Assembly (NCBI RefSeq): GCF_026686735.1
Contig: NZ_CP113432.1
Span: forward strand, 930,001-994,000
From: Pseudomonas triclosanedens
GTDB lineage: Bacteria; Pseudomonadota; Gammaproteobacteria; Pseudomonadales; Pseudomonadaceae
Direction: 5' to 3'
DNA: 64,000 bases
Position numbers and translations under genes: made by a program. Under the pieces are notes generated by a model. It worked only from the letters and a program-made list of their open reading frames with translations, did not search any database and had not been told where the DNA came from. This document shows positions 55,528-64,000 of this stretch, in pieces (the stretch's first letter is position 1; each line of letters opens with the position of its first letter).

Positions 55528-56019
55528 ATGAAACCTTCGATACCCCTGCTTCTTGCCGCTCTGTTGAGCGCCTGCGCTGGCGGCCCGGTCGCGCCGCCGC
55601 AGCACAGCTTCGATGTCCACGCCCTGGCCGAACGCCCGTCGGCCAGTACCCGCACGCTGGCCGATCCGCAGGGCCAGGCGGTGCTGGTGGCGACTCGCCC
55701 GGAACTGACCCAGCGCGACGTACAGCGGGCCGAGTTGGCCAGCGTCGCTGGCGGCGAGCCGGCCGTGCAGGTGCAGTTCAGCCCCGATGCCAGCCAGCGC
55801 CTGGCACGCCTGACCCGAGCGGAACAGGGCAAGGCCCTGGCTGTGGTGATCGATGGGCAACTGAAACTGATGCCGAAGGTAGACCGCCCGGTGGACGACG
55901 GGCGTGTACTGCTGACGGGGTTCGCCAGCCGTCAGGAAGCCGAAACGCTGGTGCGCCAGCTCAATGCACTGCGCAACAAACCGGTGCAACCGGAGCAGAA
56001 GTCTGGCGGGCAGCCTTGA
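55528..56019 (+). CDS. Lipoprotein with a SecD periplasmic-type domain
   Basis: This 163-residue lipoprotein (signal SIPLLLAALLSACAGG, lipobox LSAC) contains a region resembling the SecD export domain head: VQVQFSPDASQRLARLTRAE, then GKALAVVIDGQLKLMPKVDRPVDDGRVLLTGFASRQEAETLVRQL. In SecD this fold contacts translocating proteins; no Sec membrane part is present here. Function unknown. The ATG at 55528 is chosen over 55450 because it begins the signal peptide. It lies 95 bp upstream of hscC on the same strand. Confidence 0.72.
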   Translation: MKPSIPLLLAALLSACAGGPVAPPQHSFDVHALAERPSASTRTLADPQGQAVLVATRPELTQRDVQRAELASVAGGEPAVQVQFSPDASQRLARLTRAEQGKALAVVIDGQLKLMPKVDRPVDDGRVLLTGFASRQEAETLVRQLNALRNKPVQPEQKSGGQP

Positions 56020-56113
56020 TGCGAACTCGTTGGGCTTTACCCGCCAGGGGCGAATCGCTGTAATAGCGGCGTTACATTCCGATGGTTCGGGCAGCGAGGC
56101 GACAGGGTTCGCC

Positions 56114-57841
56114 ATGCCCAGCAAGGAGAGCGCCAGCGTGATAGTCGGCATCGACCTCGGTACGACCAACAGCCTCGTCGCGGTTTGGCGCAATGCTGCG
56201 CCGCAGTTGGTGCCCAACGCCCTGGGCGACGTAATTACCCCCAGCGTGGTGAGCCTGGACGAGCAAGGTCGGGTTCTGGTCGGGCAGGCCGCTCGGGAGC
56301 GCCTGCAGACGCACCCGCAACTGACTGCAGCGCTGTTCAAGCGTCACATGGGCAGCGCCCGCGAGATCAGCCTCGGCACTCGCAAGTTCCGCCCCGAGGA
56401 ACTCTCCGCGCTGGTGCTGCGCAGTCTCAAGGACGATGTCGAGCGAGCGTTCGGTGAGCCCGTGACGGAAGCGGTGATCAGCGTGCCGGCCTACTTCAGC
56501 GATGCCCAGCGCAAGGCCACACGTATCGCCGGTGAGCTGGCCGGGCTTAAGGTCGAGAAGCTGGTCAACGAGCCGACAGCCGCTGCCTTGGCCTATGGGG
56601 TCCATCAGAAGGACCGGGAAACCTCCTTCCTCGTCTTTGACCTGGGCGGCGGCACCTTCGACGTCTCGATCCTTGAGCTCTTCGAAGGCGTGATGGAGGT
56701 TCGTGCCAGTGCCGGCGACAACTTCCTTGGCGGCGAGGACTTCGATGCCGCGCTGGTGCAGCACTTCATTTCCAGCCTGCGACAGGAGAAGGCCACTCCC
56801 GACTTCGACTCGCCCGGCCTGCGCAATCGCCTGCGCCGGGAGGCTGAGCGCGTGCGCCAGGCGCTCGGCCAGGAAGCCGCTACCAGCTTCAGCTTCAGCC
56901 ATGCGGGGCGGCAGTGGGAGCTGACGATCAGCCAGGATGAGCTGCAGAGAGTCGCTACCCCCTTGCTTGAGCGGCTGCGCGTCCCCATCGAGCGAGCCCT
57001 GCGCGATGCACGCATTCGTGTGGCCGATCTCGACGAGATACTGTTGGTTGGCGGCACCACGCGGATGCCCCTGGTCCGCAAGCTGGCCGCCGTGCTGTTC
57101 GGACGTTTTCCCTCCATGCACATCAACCCCGACGAAGTGGTGGCCCTGGGTGCCGCCGTGCAGGCGGCGCTCAAGCAGCGTGCTGAGGCGCTGGAAGAGG
57201 TGGTGCTCACCGATGTCTGCCCCTATACCCTGGGCATCGAGACCACCGAACAATTCGGCCGGGTGTACGAAGGCGGTCATTACCTGCCGATCATAGAGCG
57301 CAATTGTGTGGTGCCGATCAGCCGGGTGAAGACCATCCAGACGCTGCACGACAACCAGACCCATGTGCTGCTCAAGGTGTTCCAGGGCGAAAGCCGCCTG
57401 GTGAAGGACAACATTGCCCTGGGCGAGCTCAGCATTCCCGTGCCGCCCCGGCCAGCGGGCGAGGTGGAGCTGGATGTGCGCTTCACCTACGACAACAACG
57501 GCATCCTCGAGGCCGAGGTAAAGGTCCCGGCAACCGGCGAGCTGCACCATCTGGTGATCGAGAAGAACCCTGGTGTGCTGGCGCCGGAGGAAGTGCGCCG
57601 GCGGCTGGCGGAACTGGCGGAGCTGAAGGTCCATCCGCGCGAGCAGATGGCCAATACAACGCTGCTGGCGCGCCTGGAGCGGCTCTACCAGGAGCATCTG
57701 GGCGAGCTGCGGGAAATGCTCGGCAATATGGCTGGCAGTTTCCAGCAAGTGCTCGCGACCCAGGATCTGCAACGCATCGAGCAGATGCGGGTGGAGATCG
57801 CACAGCGACTCGACGAGCTGGAAGGCTCGCCCTGGCAATAA
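56114..57841 (+). CDS. hscC: Hsp70-family chaperone HscC
   Basis: This 575-residue Hsp70 is of the HscC type, shorter than DnaK. Nucleotide-domain signatures: VIVGIDLGTTNSLVAVW, VFDLGGGTFDVSILE, VGGTTRMPLVRKLAAVLFG. Like E. coli HscC it has the ALFKRHMGS segment and a substrate domain with a shortened lid. The start is ATG 56114, or GTG 56138, which has a better AAGGAG site 9 bases upstream and begins MIVGIDLG. It is followed after 13 bases by a J-domain protein, so the two form a dedicated chaperone pair. Confidence 0.92.
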   Translation: MPSKESASVIVGIDLGTTNSLVAVWRNAAPQLVPNALGDVITPSVVSLDEQGRVLVGQAARERLQTHPQLTAALFKRHMGSAREISLGTRKFRPEELSALVLRSLKDDVERAFGEPVTEAVISVPAYFSDAQRKATRIAGELAGLKVEKLVNEPTAAALAYGVHQKDRETSFLVFDLGGGTFDVSILELFEGVMEVRASAGDNFLGGEDFDAALVQHFISSLRQEKATPDFDSPGLRNRLRREAERVRQALGQEAATSFSFSHAGRQWELTISQDELQRVATPLLERLRVPIERALRDARIRVADLDEILLVGGTTRMPLVRKLAAVLFGRFPSMHINPDEVVALGAAVQAALKQRAEALEEVVLTDVCPYTLGIETTEQFGRVYEGGHYLPIIERNCVVPISRVKTIQTLHDNQTHVLLKVFQGESRLVKDNIALGELSIPVPPRPAGEVELDVRFTYDNNGILEAEVKVPATGELHHLVIEKNPGVLAPEEVRRRLAELAELKVHPREQMANTTLLARLERLYQEHLGELREMLGNMAGSFQQVLATQDLQRIEQMRVEIAQRLDELEGSPWQ

Positions 57842-57854
57842 AAGGAAGGACCCC

Positions 57855-59534
57855 ATGAACTGCTGGGAGATTCTCGGTCTCGATGCCGGGGCGGATGAAC
57901 GCACGATCAAGCGCCACTATGCCCGCCTGCTGAAGACCACTCGTCCCGATGAAGACCCGGTCGCCTTCCAGGCGCTGCGTGAAGCCTATGAACAGGCGCT
58001 GCGCCTGGCGCAATGGCGGACAGACGCGGAAGGGGAAGCGGTCGAGGCGCTGGTTGCTGCTGCCGAAACCGCCGATGTAGCGCAGGCTGTGCAGCCGCTG
58101 ACGGAATCTGCCGTGCCGGTGGCTGCGATCGATCATCGCCCTCGTCAGCTGGCCGAGCTGCTCACGGAACTGCGCCCCTCGCTGCTCACTGAACGTCGCT
58201 TGCAGGCTGAAGCGGCTGGAGTGGCAGTGGAGTTTGAGCGTGGTGTGCTGCGCCTGTGCCTGAAGGAGGAATGGGAGTCCATCCTGCGCGATGCCGCCTG
58301 CGCCGAATACGGCTGGCTGGAGGTACGCGAGACTCGAAGTCTGAAAGCTGCGGAGCTGCTTCCTTTATACGAGCAGATCCTGCAAAGCTATCTGCTCCAG
58401 ATGCGAGCGCTGCACAATCGCAGCGAGCCGTTGGAGTTGGTCGACGGCTTGAAGTCGCTGCTCAACCAGCCCTGGCTGCAGAGCTATGACGGTCGCGCCT
58501 TACTGGAAGGCTCCGTGGTATCGATGCTGCTGGAGATGCCTTATTGGTCCTGCGCAACGCTTGATGCGATCGCCGAGGTGTTCGGCTGGCGCGAGGGCTC
58601 CCGGGAGGCAAGCTGTCCCGAACATCAGTGGCGGGCGCTGCTCGAGCGCTGGGATGCGGAGCGCTTCTATTCGAGGATTTCCGCCGATGCGCAGTGCTGG
58701 GAGCTGACGCCCGAATGCCGTGCGGCGCGTTTGGTGCTGGCGCCGTGGGATCGTTTCCAGAGGCGTCGTTTCAGCCGAGATTTTGCCAAGGAGGAACAGG
58801 AGAGCAGCAGGGATGTTGCCGCGAGCCTGGTCCATCGCTATCCGCAGTTACTGCCCCGCCTTCCGGGGGCGCCACTGGACGAGACGTTCTGGCGCGACCT
58901 GGCGCGAAGCGGGCCGATCCTGACGCGAGTGAAGTTGCTGTGGATTGGCTTCATCTTAATGTACGGCCTCGTCTACAGCCTGGAGCCGCGAAAATTCGAT
59001 CCTGCATTGCTGGTTGGCATACCGCTGATCTCTACGATCCTTGCCGTGGGGCTCGACAAGCTGCTGGTGCTGTATGACCTCACGCTGCGCCATGACCTGA
59101 AAAAGCTGGATTACCGGTTGAGTGGGTACTTGCCGCCGGGCTGGCACCAATACGGTGCAGGAATCCGGCCGCTACGACATGGTGTGCCGGCCATTGGCGG
59201 CGGCCTGCTGATTGCTCACGCTTGCGATCTGCAGGGAGCTGGGTTCTGGCTGGCAAGCCTTGTGCTGGCGAGTGCTCTATTGCTGCTGATTCATCTGGCA
59301 CTGCGCACGCAGTTACTGGCGCGCGGTGCTGAATTGATCCTTGATCCAGTGCGTCGGCACTCGCGCGTGCTGTTGGCGGTGGCGAGCGTGGCGATTCTTC
59401 TGGGCGTTATAGGCATCTATGTGCATCGGCAACAGCAATTGATAGACAAGCAGAACCCTGTCGGACGCCAAGAGAAGCAACATTGCCTGGCGCCGGAGCA
59501 CAGTCGCGAACTTGCCTGCGCGCTGAGCCAATGA
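57855..59534 (+). CDS. Membrane-anchored J-domain protein, HscC partner
   Basis: This 559-residue protein begins with a J domain (CWEILGLDAGADERTIKRHYARLLKTTRP) in which the usual HPD is RPD at residues 30-32. A long soluble helical middle region (about 85-350) has no recognised family. The C-terminal 200 residues carry about five predicted helices (VKLLWIGFILMYGLVYSL; ISTILAVGLDKLLVLYDL; ASLVLASALLLLIHLAL; VLLAVASVAILLGVIGIYV). AAAGGAAGG precedes the start. It resembles the E. coli DjlB/DjlC type found with HscC and should recruit HscC to the inner membrane. Confidence 0.85.
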   Translation: MNCWEILGLDAGADERTIKRHYARLLKTTRPDEDPVAFQALREAYEQALRLAQWRTDAEGEAVEALVAAAETADVAQAVQPLTESAVPVAAIDHRPRQLAELLTELRPSLLTERRLQAEAAGVAVEFERGVLRLCLKEEWESILRDAACAEYGWLEVRETRSLKAAELLPLYEQILQSYLLQMRALHNRSEPLELVDGLKSLLNQPWLQSYDGRALLEGSVVSMLLEMPYWSCATLDAIAEVFGWREGSREASCPEHQWRALLERWDAERFYSRISADAQCWELTPECRAARLVLAPWDRFQRRRFSRDFAKEEQESSRDVAASLVHRYPQLLPRLPGAPLDETFWRDLARSGPILTRVKLLWIGFILMYGLVYSLEPRKFDPALLVGIPLISTILAVGLDKLLVLYDLTLRHDLKKLDYRLSGYLPPGWHQYGAGIRPLRHGVPAIGGGLLIAHACDLQGAGFWLASLVLASALLLLIHLALRTQLLARGAELILDPVRRHSRVLLAVASVAILLGVIGIYVHRQQQLIDKQNPVGRQEKQHCLAPEHSRELACALSQ

Positions 59535-59561
59535 AAAAGCCCGGCATCTGCCGGGCTTTTT
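59534..59561. terminator. Bidirectional terminator between the J-protein gene and glyA
   Basis: AAAAAGCCCGGCA and its exact complement form a 13-bp stem with a 2-base centre, with A and T runs on both sides. It serves the convergent J-protein gene and glyA. Confidence 0.92.
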
Positions 59562-59585
59562 CGTATTGCGGTCCGCGGATTCGGC

Positions 59586-60839
<1,254 letters not shown>

Positions 60840-61139
60840 GGCGGTCCTCTTAAGGATCGGGTGCTGGGGAAAGGCGCGCATTCTAACCCAAGGCGCCGGT
60901 GCTGGCACATGAAAGGCGGTCATGTGACTGACAAGCGGGGTTCAAGGCCAGGATCGCGCGAAGGGCGAGTGGTCGAAGCGGCGTGATGAGCCGCTTGCCG
61001 AAGGTGCAGGAGGAGCTGGACGTAGGATGGCGTGGAGCGAAGCGATACCCATCGACTCGGCATTGCGACAGTATGGGCATTGCAGCGCTCCATCCCGCAA
61101 AAAGGTCGCCGGTCAGATTGTTTCCGTGCCTTTGCGCGA
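60840..61139. other. 300-bp interval between glyA and the morA-like gene
   Basis: It contains no gene. A degenerate family 1 palindrome lies at 61022-61097 (left arm GTAGGATGGCGTGGAGCGAA; right arm ATGGGCATTGCAGCGCTCCA). The glyA promoter is presumably in 60850-61000. Confidence 0.55.
61022..61097. repeat. Palindromic repeat, family 1, copy E (degenerate)
   Basis: The left arm 61022-61053 differs from other copies at a few bases (GATGGCGTGGAGCGAAGCG); the right arm 61073-61097 is shortened. It sits 42 bases past the stop of the morA-like gene. Confidence 0.7.
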
Positions 61140-64000
61140 TCAGCCCAGCAGGAATATCGCGTTGCTGGCGAACAGCGCGGCGAACTGTTCGGCGGGCACC
61201 GGGCGGCCGAACAGGAACCCCTGCACCTCGTCGCAGCCGTGTTCGCGCAGGAAGTCCAGCTGCGCCTGGCTCTCCACGCCCTCGGCGATCACCATCAGGT
61301 TCAGGCTGTGGGCCATCGCGATGATGGCACGGGCGATCTGCGCGTCCTGTTCGCCGTGGGGCAGGCCGTCGACGAAGCTGCGGTCGATCTTCAGCACGTC
61401 GATGGGGAACTGCTTGAGGTAGTTGAGCGACGAGTAGCCGGTGCCGAAGTCGTCCACCGCGATGGCCAGGCCCAGGCGTTTCAGCCCGGAAAGTATCTGC
61501 ATCGCCTGGGAAACGTCGCTCATCAGGATGCTTTCGGTCAGTTCCAGTTCCAGGCACGCCGGTGGAATGCCGGTGTCCTTGAGAATGCCGGCAATGCGCT
61601 CGCCCAACTGGCCGTCGGCGAACTGCCGGGCCGACAGGTTCACGGAAATCTTCGGCACCCGCACTTTGTCGCGGTGCCAGGTCTTGAGTTGCAGGCAAGC
61701 CTGCTCCAGCAGCCAGTCGCCGACCTGGGCCACCAGGCCCAGTTCCTCCAGCACCGGGATGAACTCGGCGGGCGGAATCAGACCGCGACGGGGGTGCTGC
61801 CAGCGTAACAGTGCCTCGGCGCCGGTCAGGCGGCGGCCGTCGCCGGTGAACTGCGGCTGATAGTGCAGGACGAATTCCTGCTGCTCGATGGCGCGGCGCA
61901 GGTCGCTTTCCAGTTCCAGGCGTTCCAGTGCGCGGGCGTTCATCTCGGCCTGGTAGAACTGGAAGTTGTTCTTGCCCATTTCCTTGGCGTGATACATCGC
62001 CGTGTCAGCGTTCTTCATCAGTTGGCTGAGCTCGGCGCCGTCCTGCGGCGAGAGGGCCACCCCGATGCTGGCGGTGACGAAGAACTCGCGGCCTTCCAGA
62101 GTGAACGGGCGCGCCAGGCTGGCGAGAATCTGCTCGGCGACCTGGATCGCCTGGTTCAGTGCCTTCTCACGATCGCGCTGGCCAGGCAGCAGCAGGGTGA
62201 ATTCGTCGCCGCCCATGCGCGCCACGGTATCGTCGTCGCTGACGCAATGGCTCAGGCGCTCGGCGACTTCCTTGAGCATGCGGTCGCCGGCGGCGTGGCC
62301 CAGCGAGTCGTTGATGGGCTTGAAGCGGTCGAGGTCGAGGAACATCAGCACCACCCACTGCTGATGCCGTTCGGCCTGCAGCAGCGCGGTGTGCAGGCGG
62401 TCCTGGAACAGCGTGCGGTTGGGCAGGTGGGTCAGTGCATCGTAGTAGGCCAGGCGATGGATGCGCCGCTCGCTGGCCTTGCGTTCGCTGATGTCGCTGA
62501 AGAAGCAGACGAAGCTGACCAGGTCGCCTTCCTCGTCGTGTACCGCGGTAATGCCGACCCACGATGGGTACAGCTCGCCGCTCTTGCGCTTCTGCAGTAT
62601 CTCTCCTTCCCAGCTGCCGCTCTTGCGCAGGCTGTCCAGCACATGCTTGAGCTGGTTGGCCTCCTGGCGGTCGGCGGTCAGCAGGCGCGGCAACTGGTCC
62701 AACACCTCGTTGGCCGTGTAGCCGGTGAGGCGGGTGAAGGAATCGTTGATCTGTACGATGTAGCCGGCCGGGTCGGTGACCATGATCGCCGCCGTGGAGT
62801 GCTCGAATACCGTCGCGGCCATGCGCATCTCGCGCTCGGCGCGGCGTTGCTGGCTGATGTCGCGGGCGACACCGAGCAGCCCCTCGAAGCGCCCGTGGTC
62901 GTCCCACATCAGGGCGATGCGCAGCTCCACTGGAATCTTGTGGCCGTCTGCATGGATGCAGTCGAGGGCGAACAGTTGCGGCGCGGTGTTCGCGCGTAGC
63001 TCGGCGAGCCGCTTGGGTTCGCCGATCGCGTCGTGCACCCGCTCCAGCAGCGCATTCAGGCGTTCCAGTTGAGCCGGGTTGGCGGCGACCTGCTGGAACC
63101 CGTTCTGCAGCACCCATTCGGCGCTATAGCCGAAGACCTGCTGGATCGACGGGCTGACATAGTCAGGCTTGACCTGGGCGTCGGTGGAGAGGATCACGTC
63201 GCTGATGCTCTCGGCGAGCATCCGGTAGCGCCGGCCACTCTCGCGTAGCGAGTTGTGTGCCTCGACGGTGTCGGTGATGTCCTTGGCCACGCCGATCAAC
63301 CGTGCCACGCGCCCGGCGGCGTCGCGAGTCAGCGCCTGCTCGCGGATGTCGAACCAGTGCCAGCTACCGTCGCGGTGGCGCCAACGCAACTGGCTGTCCA
63401 GCAGCAGACCGTCGCCCACTACCTGCTGCAGGTTGCGGATGCGCCAGTAGTATTCGGCGTCGTCGGGGTGCAGCACCTTTTCCCAGAAGCGCTCGCCCAT
63501 CGCACGCAGTTCGTCGCTGTCATAGCCGAGCTGATAGCCGAGGTTGTGGTTGCTGAAGATCACCCGCCGCGCGGCGATGTCATGGATATAAAGAGTGTCG
63601 GGTACGGCGCGCACTGCATCGGACCAGAACTTCTCGCGCTCGATCAGCGACAGTTCGACCTGCTTGCGCGAGGTGATGTCGGAGAGGCTCAGGGTGACTG
63701 CGTGGAAATCTTGAATCATCTCCGGCACGCGCAGTTGCAGCCACAAGTGGCGCTGCTCGCCCTGGCGGGTACGGATGCAGGCTTCCAGTTCGACCATGCC
63801 GTGGCCGGCTAGCACGGCGTCGAGCACTTTGCTGCGCACGCCGTCGGAGCGCATGCCGGCGCTGCCGATGAGCACCTGCCAGGCCTGTTCGGTGGTGCTG
63901 ACGCCCATCAGGCGCTTGGCGACGTTGTTGATCTCGGTGATGCGCACCTGGCGCAGCAGAGTCGGCAAGTGTTCGGGGTGCGAGGCGATCCACGATTTCA
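61140..64000 (-). CDS. morA: PAS-GGDEF-EAL motility/biofilm regulator MorA, partial at right edge
   Basis: The frame is open to the right edge, so the N-terminus (expected membrane helices) is missing; 953 codons are seen. There are several PAS domains in series with PAC signatures (for example VARLIGVAKDITDT and EGLLGVARDISQQ). Then comes a GGDEF domain with MGGDEFTLL intact, then an EAL domain with TGAEALLRWQHPRRGL, SVNLSARQF and VDDFGTGYSSLNYLKQFPIDVLKIDRSF, all catalytic pieces present. It may therefore both make and break c-di-GMP, as reported for MorA. Position next to glyA matches PA4601. Confidence 0.85.
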   Translation of the reverse strand, partial: KSWIASHPEHLPTLLRQVRITEINNVAKRLMGVSTTEQAWQVLIGSAGMRSDGVRSKVLDAVLAGHGMVELEACIRTRQGEQRHLWLQLRVPEMIQDFHAVTLSLSDITSRKQVELSLIEREKFWSDAVRAVPDTLYIHDIAARRVIFSNHNLGYQLGYDSDELRAMGERFWEKVLHPDDAEYYWRIRNLQQVVGDGLLLDSQLRWRHRDGSWHWFDIREQALTRDAAGRVARLIGVAKDITDTVEAHNSLRESGRRYRMLAESISDVILSTDAQVKPDYVSPSIQQVFGYSAEWVLQNGFQQVAANPAQLERLNALLERVHDAIGEPKRLAELRANTAPQLFALDCIHADGHKIPVELRIALMWDDHGRFEGLLGVARDISQQRRAEREMRMAATVFEHSTAAIMVTDPAGYIVQINDSFTRLTGYTANEVLDQLPRLLTADRQEANQLKHVLDSLRKSGSWEGEILQKRKSGELYPSWVGITAVHDEEGDLVSFVCFFSDISERKASERRIHRLAYYDALTHLPNRTLFQDRLHTALLQAERHQQWVVLMFLDLDRFKPINDSLGHAAGDRMLKEVAERLSHCVSDDDTVARMGGDEFTLLLPGQRDREKALNQAIQVAEQILASLARPFTLEGREFFVTASIGVALSPQDGAELSQLMKNADTAMYHAKEMGKNNFQFYQAEMNARALERLELESDLRRAIEQQEFVLHYQPQFTGDGRRLTGAEALLRWQHPRRGLIPPAEFIPVLEELGLVAQVGDWLLEQACLQLKTWHRDKVRVPKISVNLSARQFADGQLGERIAGILKDTGIPPACLELELTESILMSDVSQAMQILSGLKRLGLAIAVDDFGTGYSSLNYLKQFPIDVLKIDRSFVDGLPHGEQDAQIARAIIAMAHSLNLMVIAEGVESQAQLDFLREHGCDEVQGFLFGRPVPAEQFAALFASNAIFLLG

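Overview
The window is about 64 kb of GC-rich chromosome from a Pseudomonas, most likely of the P. aeruginosa / P. citronellolis / P. nitroreducens side of the genus. This is inferred from gene content and order. A GntR-prpB-prpC-acnD-prpF block lies next to a small SAM methyltransferase, an aauR-aauS-ggt-aatPMQJ locus is present, and glyA is next to a MorA-like PAS-GGDEF-EAL gene. Genes are densely packed with many ATGA stop/start overlaps. I see no rRNA, tRNA, CRISPR array, prophage or insertion sequence.

Layout. 1-2.7 kb: start of a MORN-repeat lipoprotein, a MaoC-type dehydratase, an LrgA/LrgB-like membrane pair and a LON-domain protein. 2.7-3.1 kb: a cluster of palindromic repeats. 3.1-10 kb: the 2-methylcitrate cycle operon (regulator, prpB, prpC, acnD, prpF; no prpD beside it), then a methyltransferase. 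11.1-20.3 kb: a hypothetical gene, then the acidic amino acid uptake locus: two-component system aauSR, gamma-glutamyltranspeptidase, and ABC transporter aatJQMP. In front of aatJ there is a sigma-54 promoter with two AauR-type operators upstream.

20.5-29.6 kb: a small membrane protein, an Ada-type DNA repair protein, a solute-binding-domain histidine kinase paired with a receiver/HD-GYP protein (c-di-GMP turnover), a RIO kinase overlapping a nucleotidyltransferase-like gene whose 3' end is tandemly duplicated together with a palindromic repeat, an EamA exporter and an AT-richer secreted orphan. 29.6-33.4 kb: a copper module (cueR, copA, copZ) with two CueR-type operators. 33.4-38.5 kb: a TetR repressor and a two-gene RND pump. 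38.6-41.4 kb: an O-antigen glucosylation (gtr) cassette. 41.7-46.7 kb: a Bcr/CflA transporter, an AraC regulator, propionyl-CoA synthetase prpE (functionally linked to the prp operon 35 kb away) and a stand-alone receiver.

46.7-55.3 kb: a metallopeptidase, PhzF-like isomerase, alaC-type aminotransferase, DUF411, DUF4345, DUF1883 and DUF4136 proteins, trmA and an AzgA-type purine permease. 55.5-64 kb: a lipoprotein resembling a SecD periplasmic piece, a specialised Hsp70 (hscC) with a membrane-anchored J-domain partner, glyA, and a PAS-GGDEF-EAL gene (morA) running off the right edge.

Most of the window is conserved chromosome. The parts most worth a second look are the tandem gene-end/repeat duplication near 27.3-27.8 kb, the hscC/J-protein pair with a non-canonical RPD motif, the regulatory DNA in front of aatJ, the PmiR-type operator palindromes, and the sensor kinase/HD-GYP pair.
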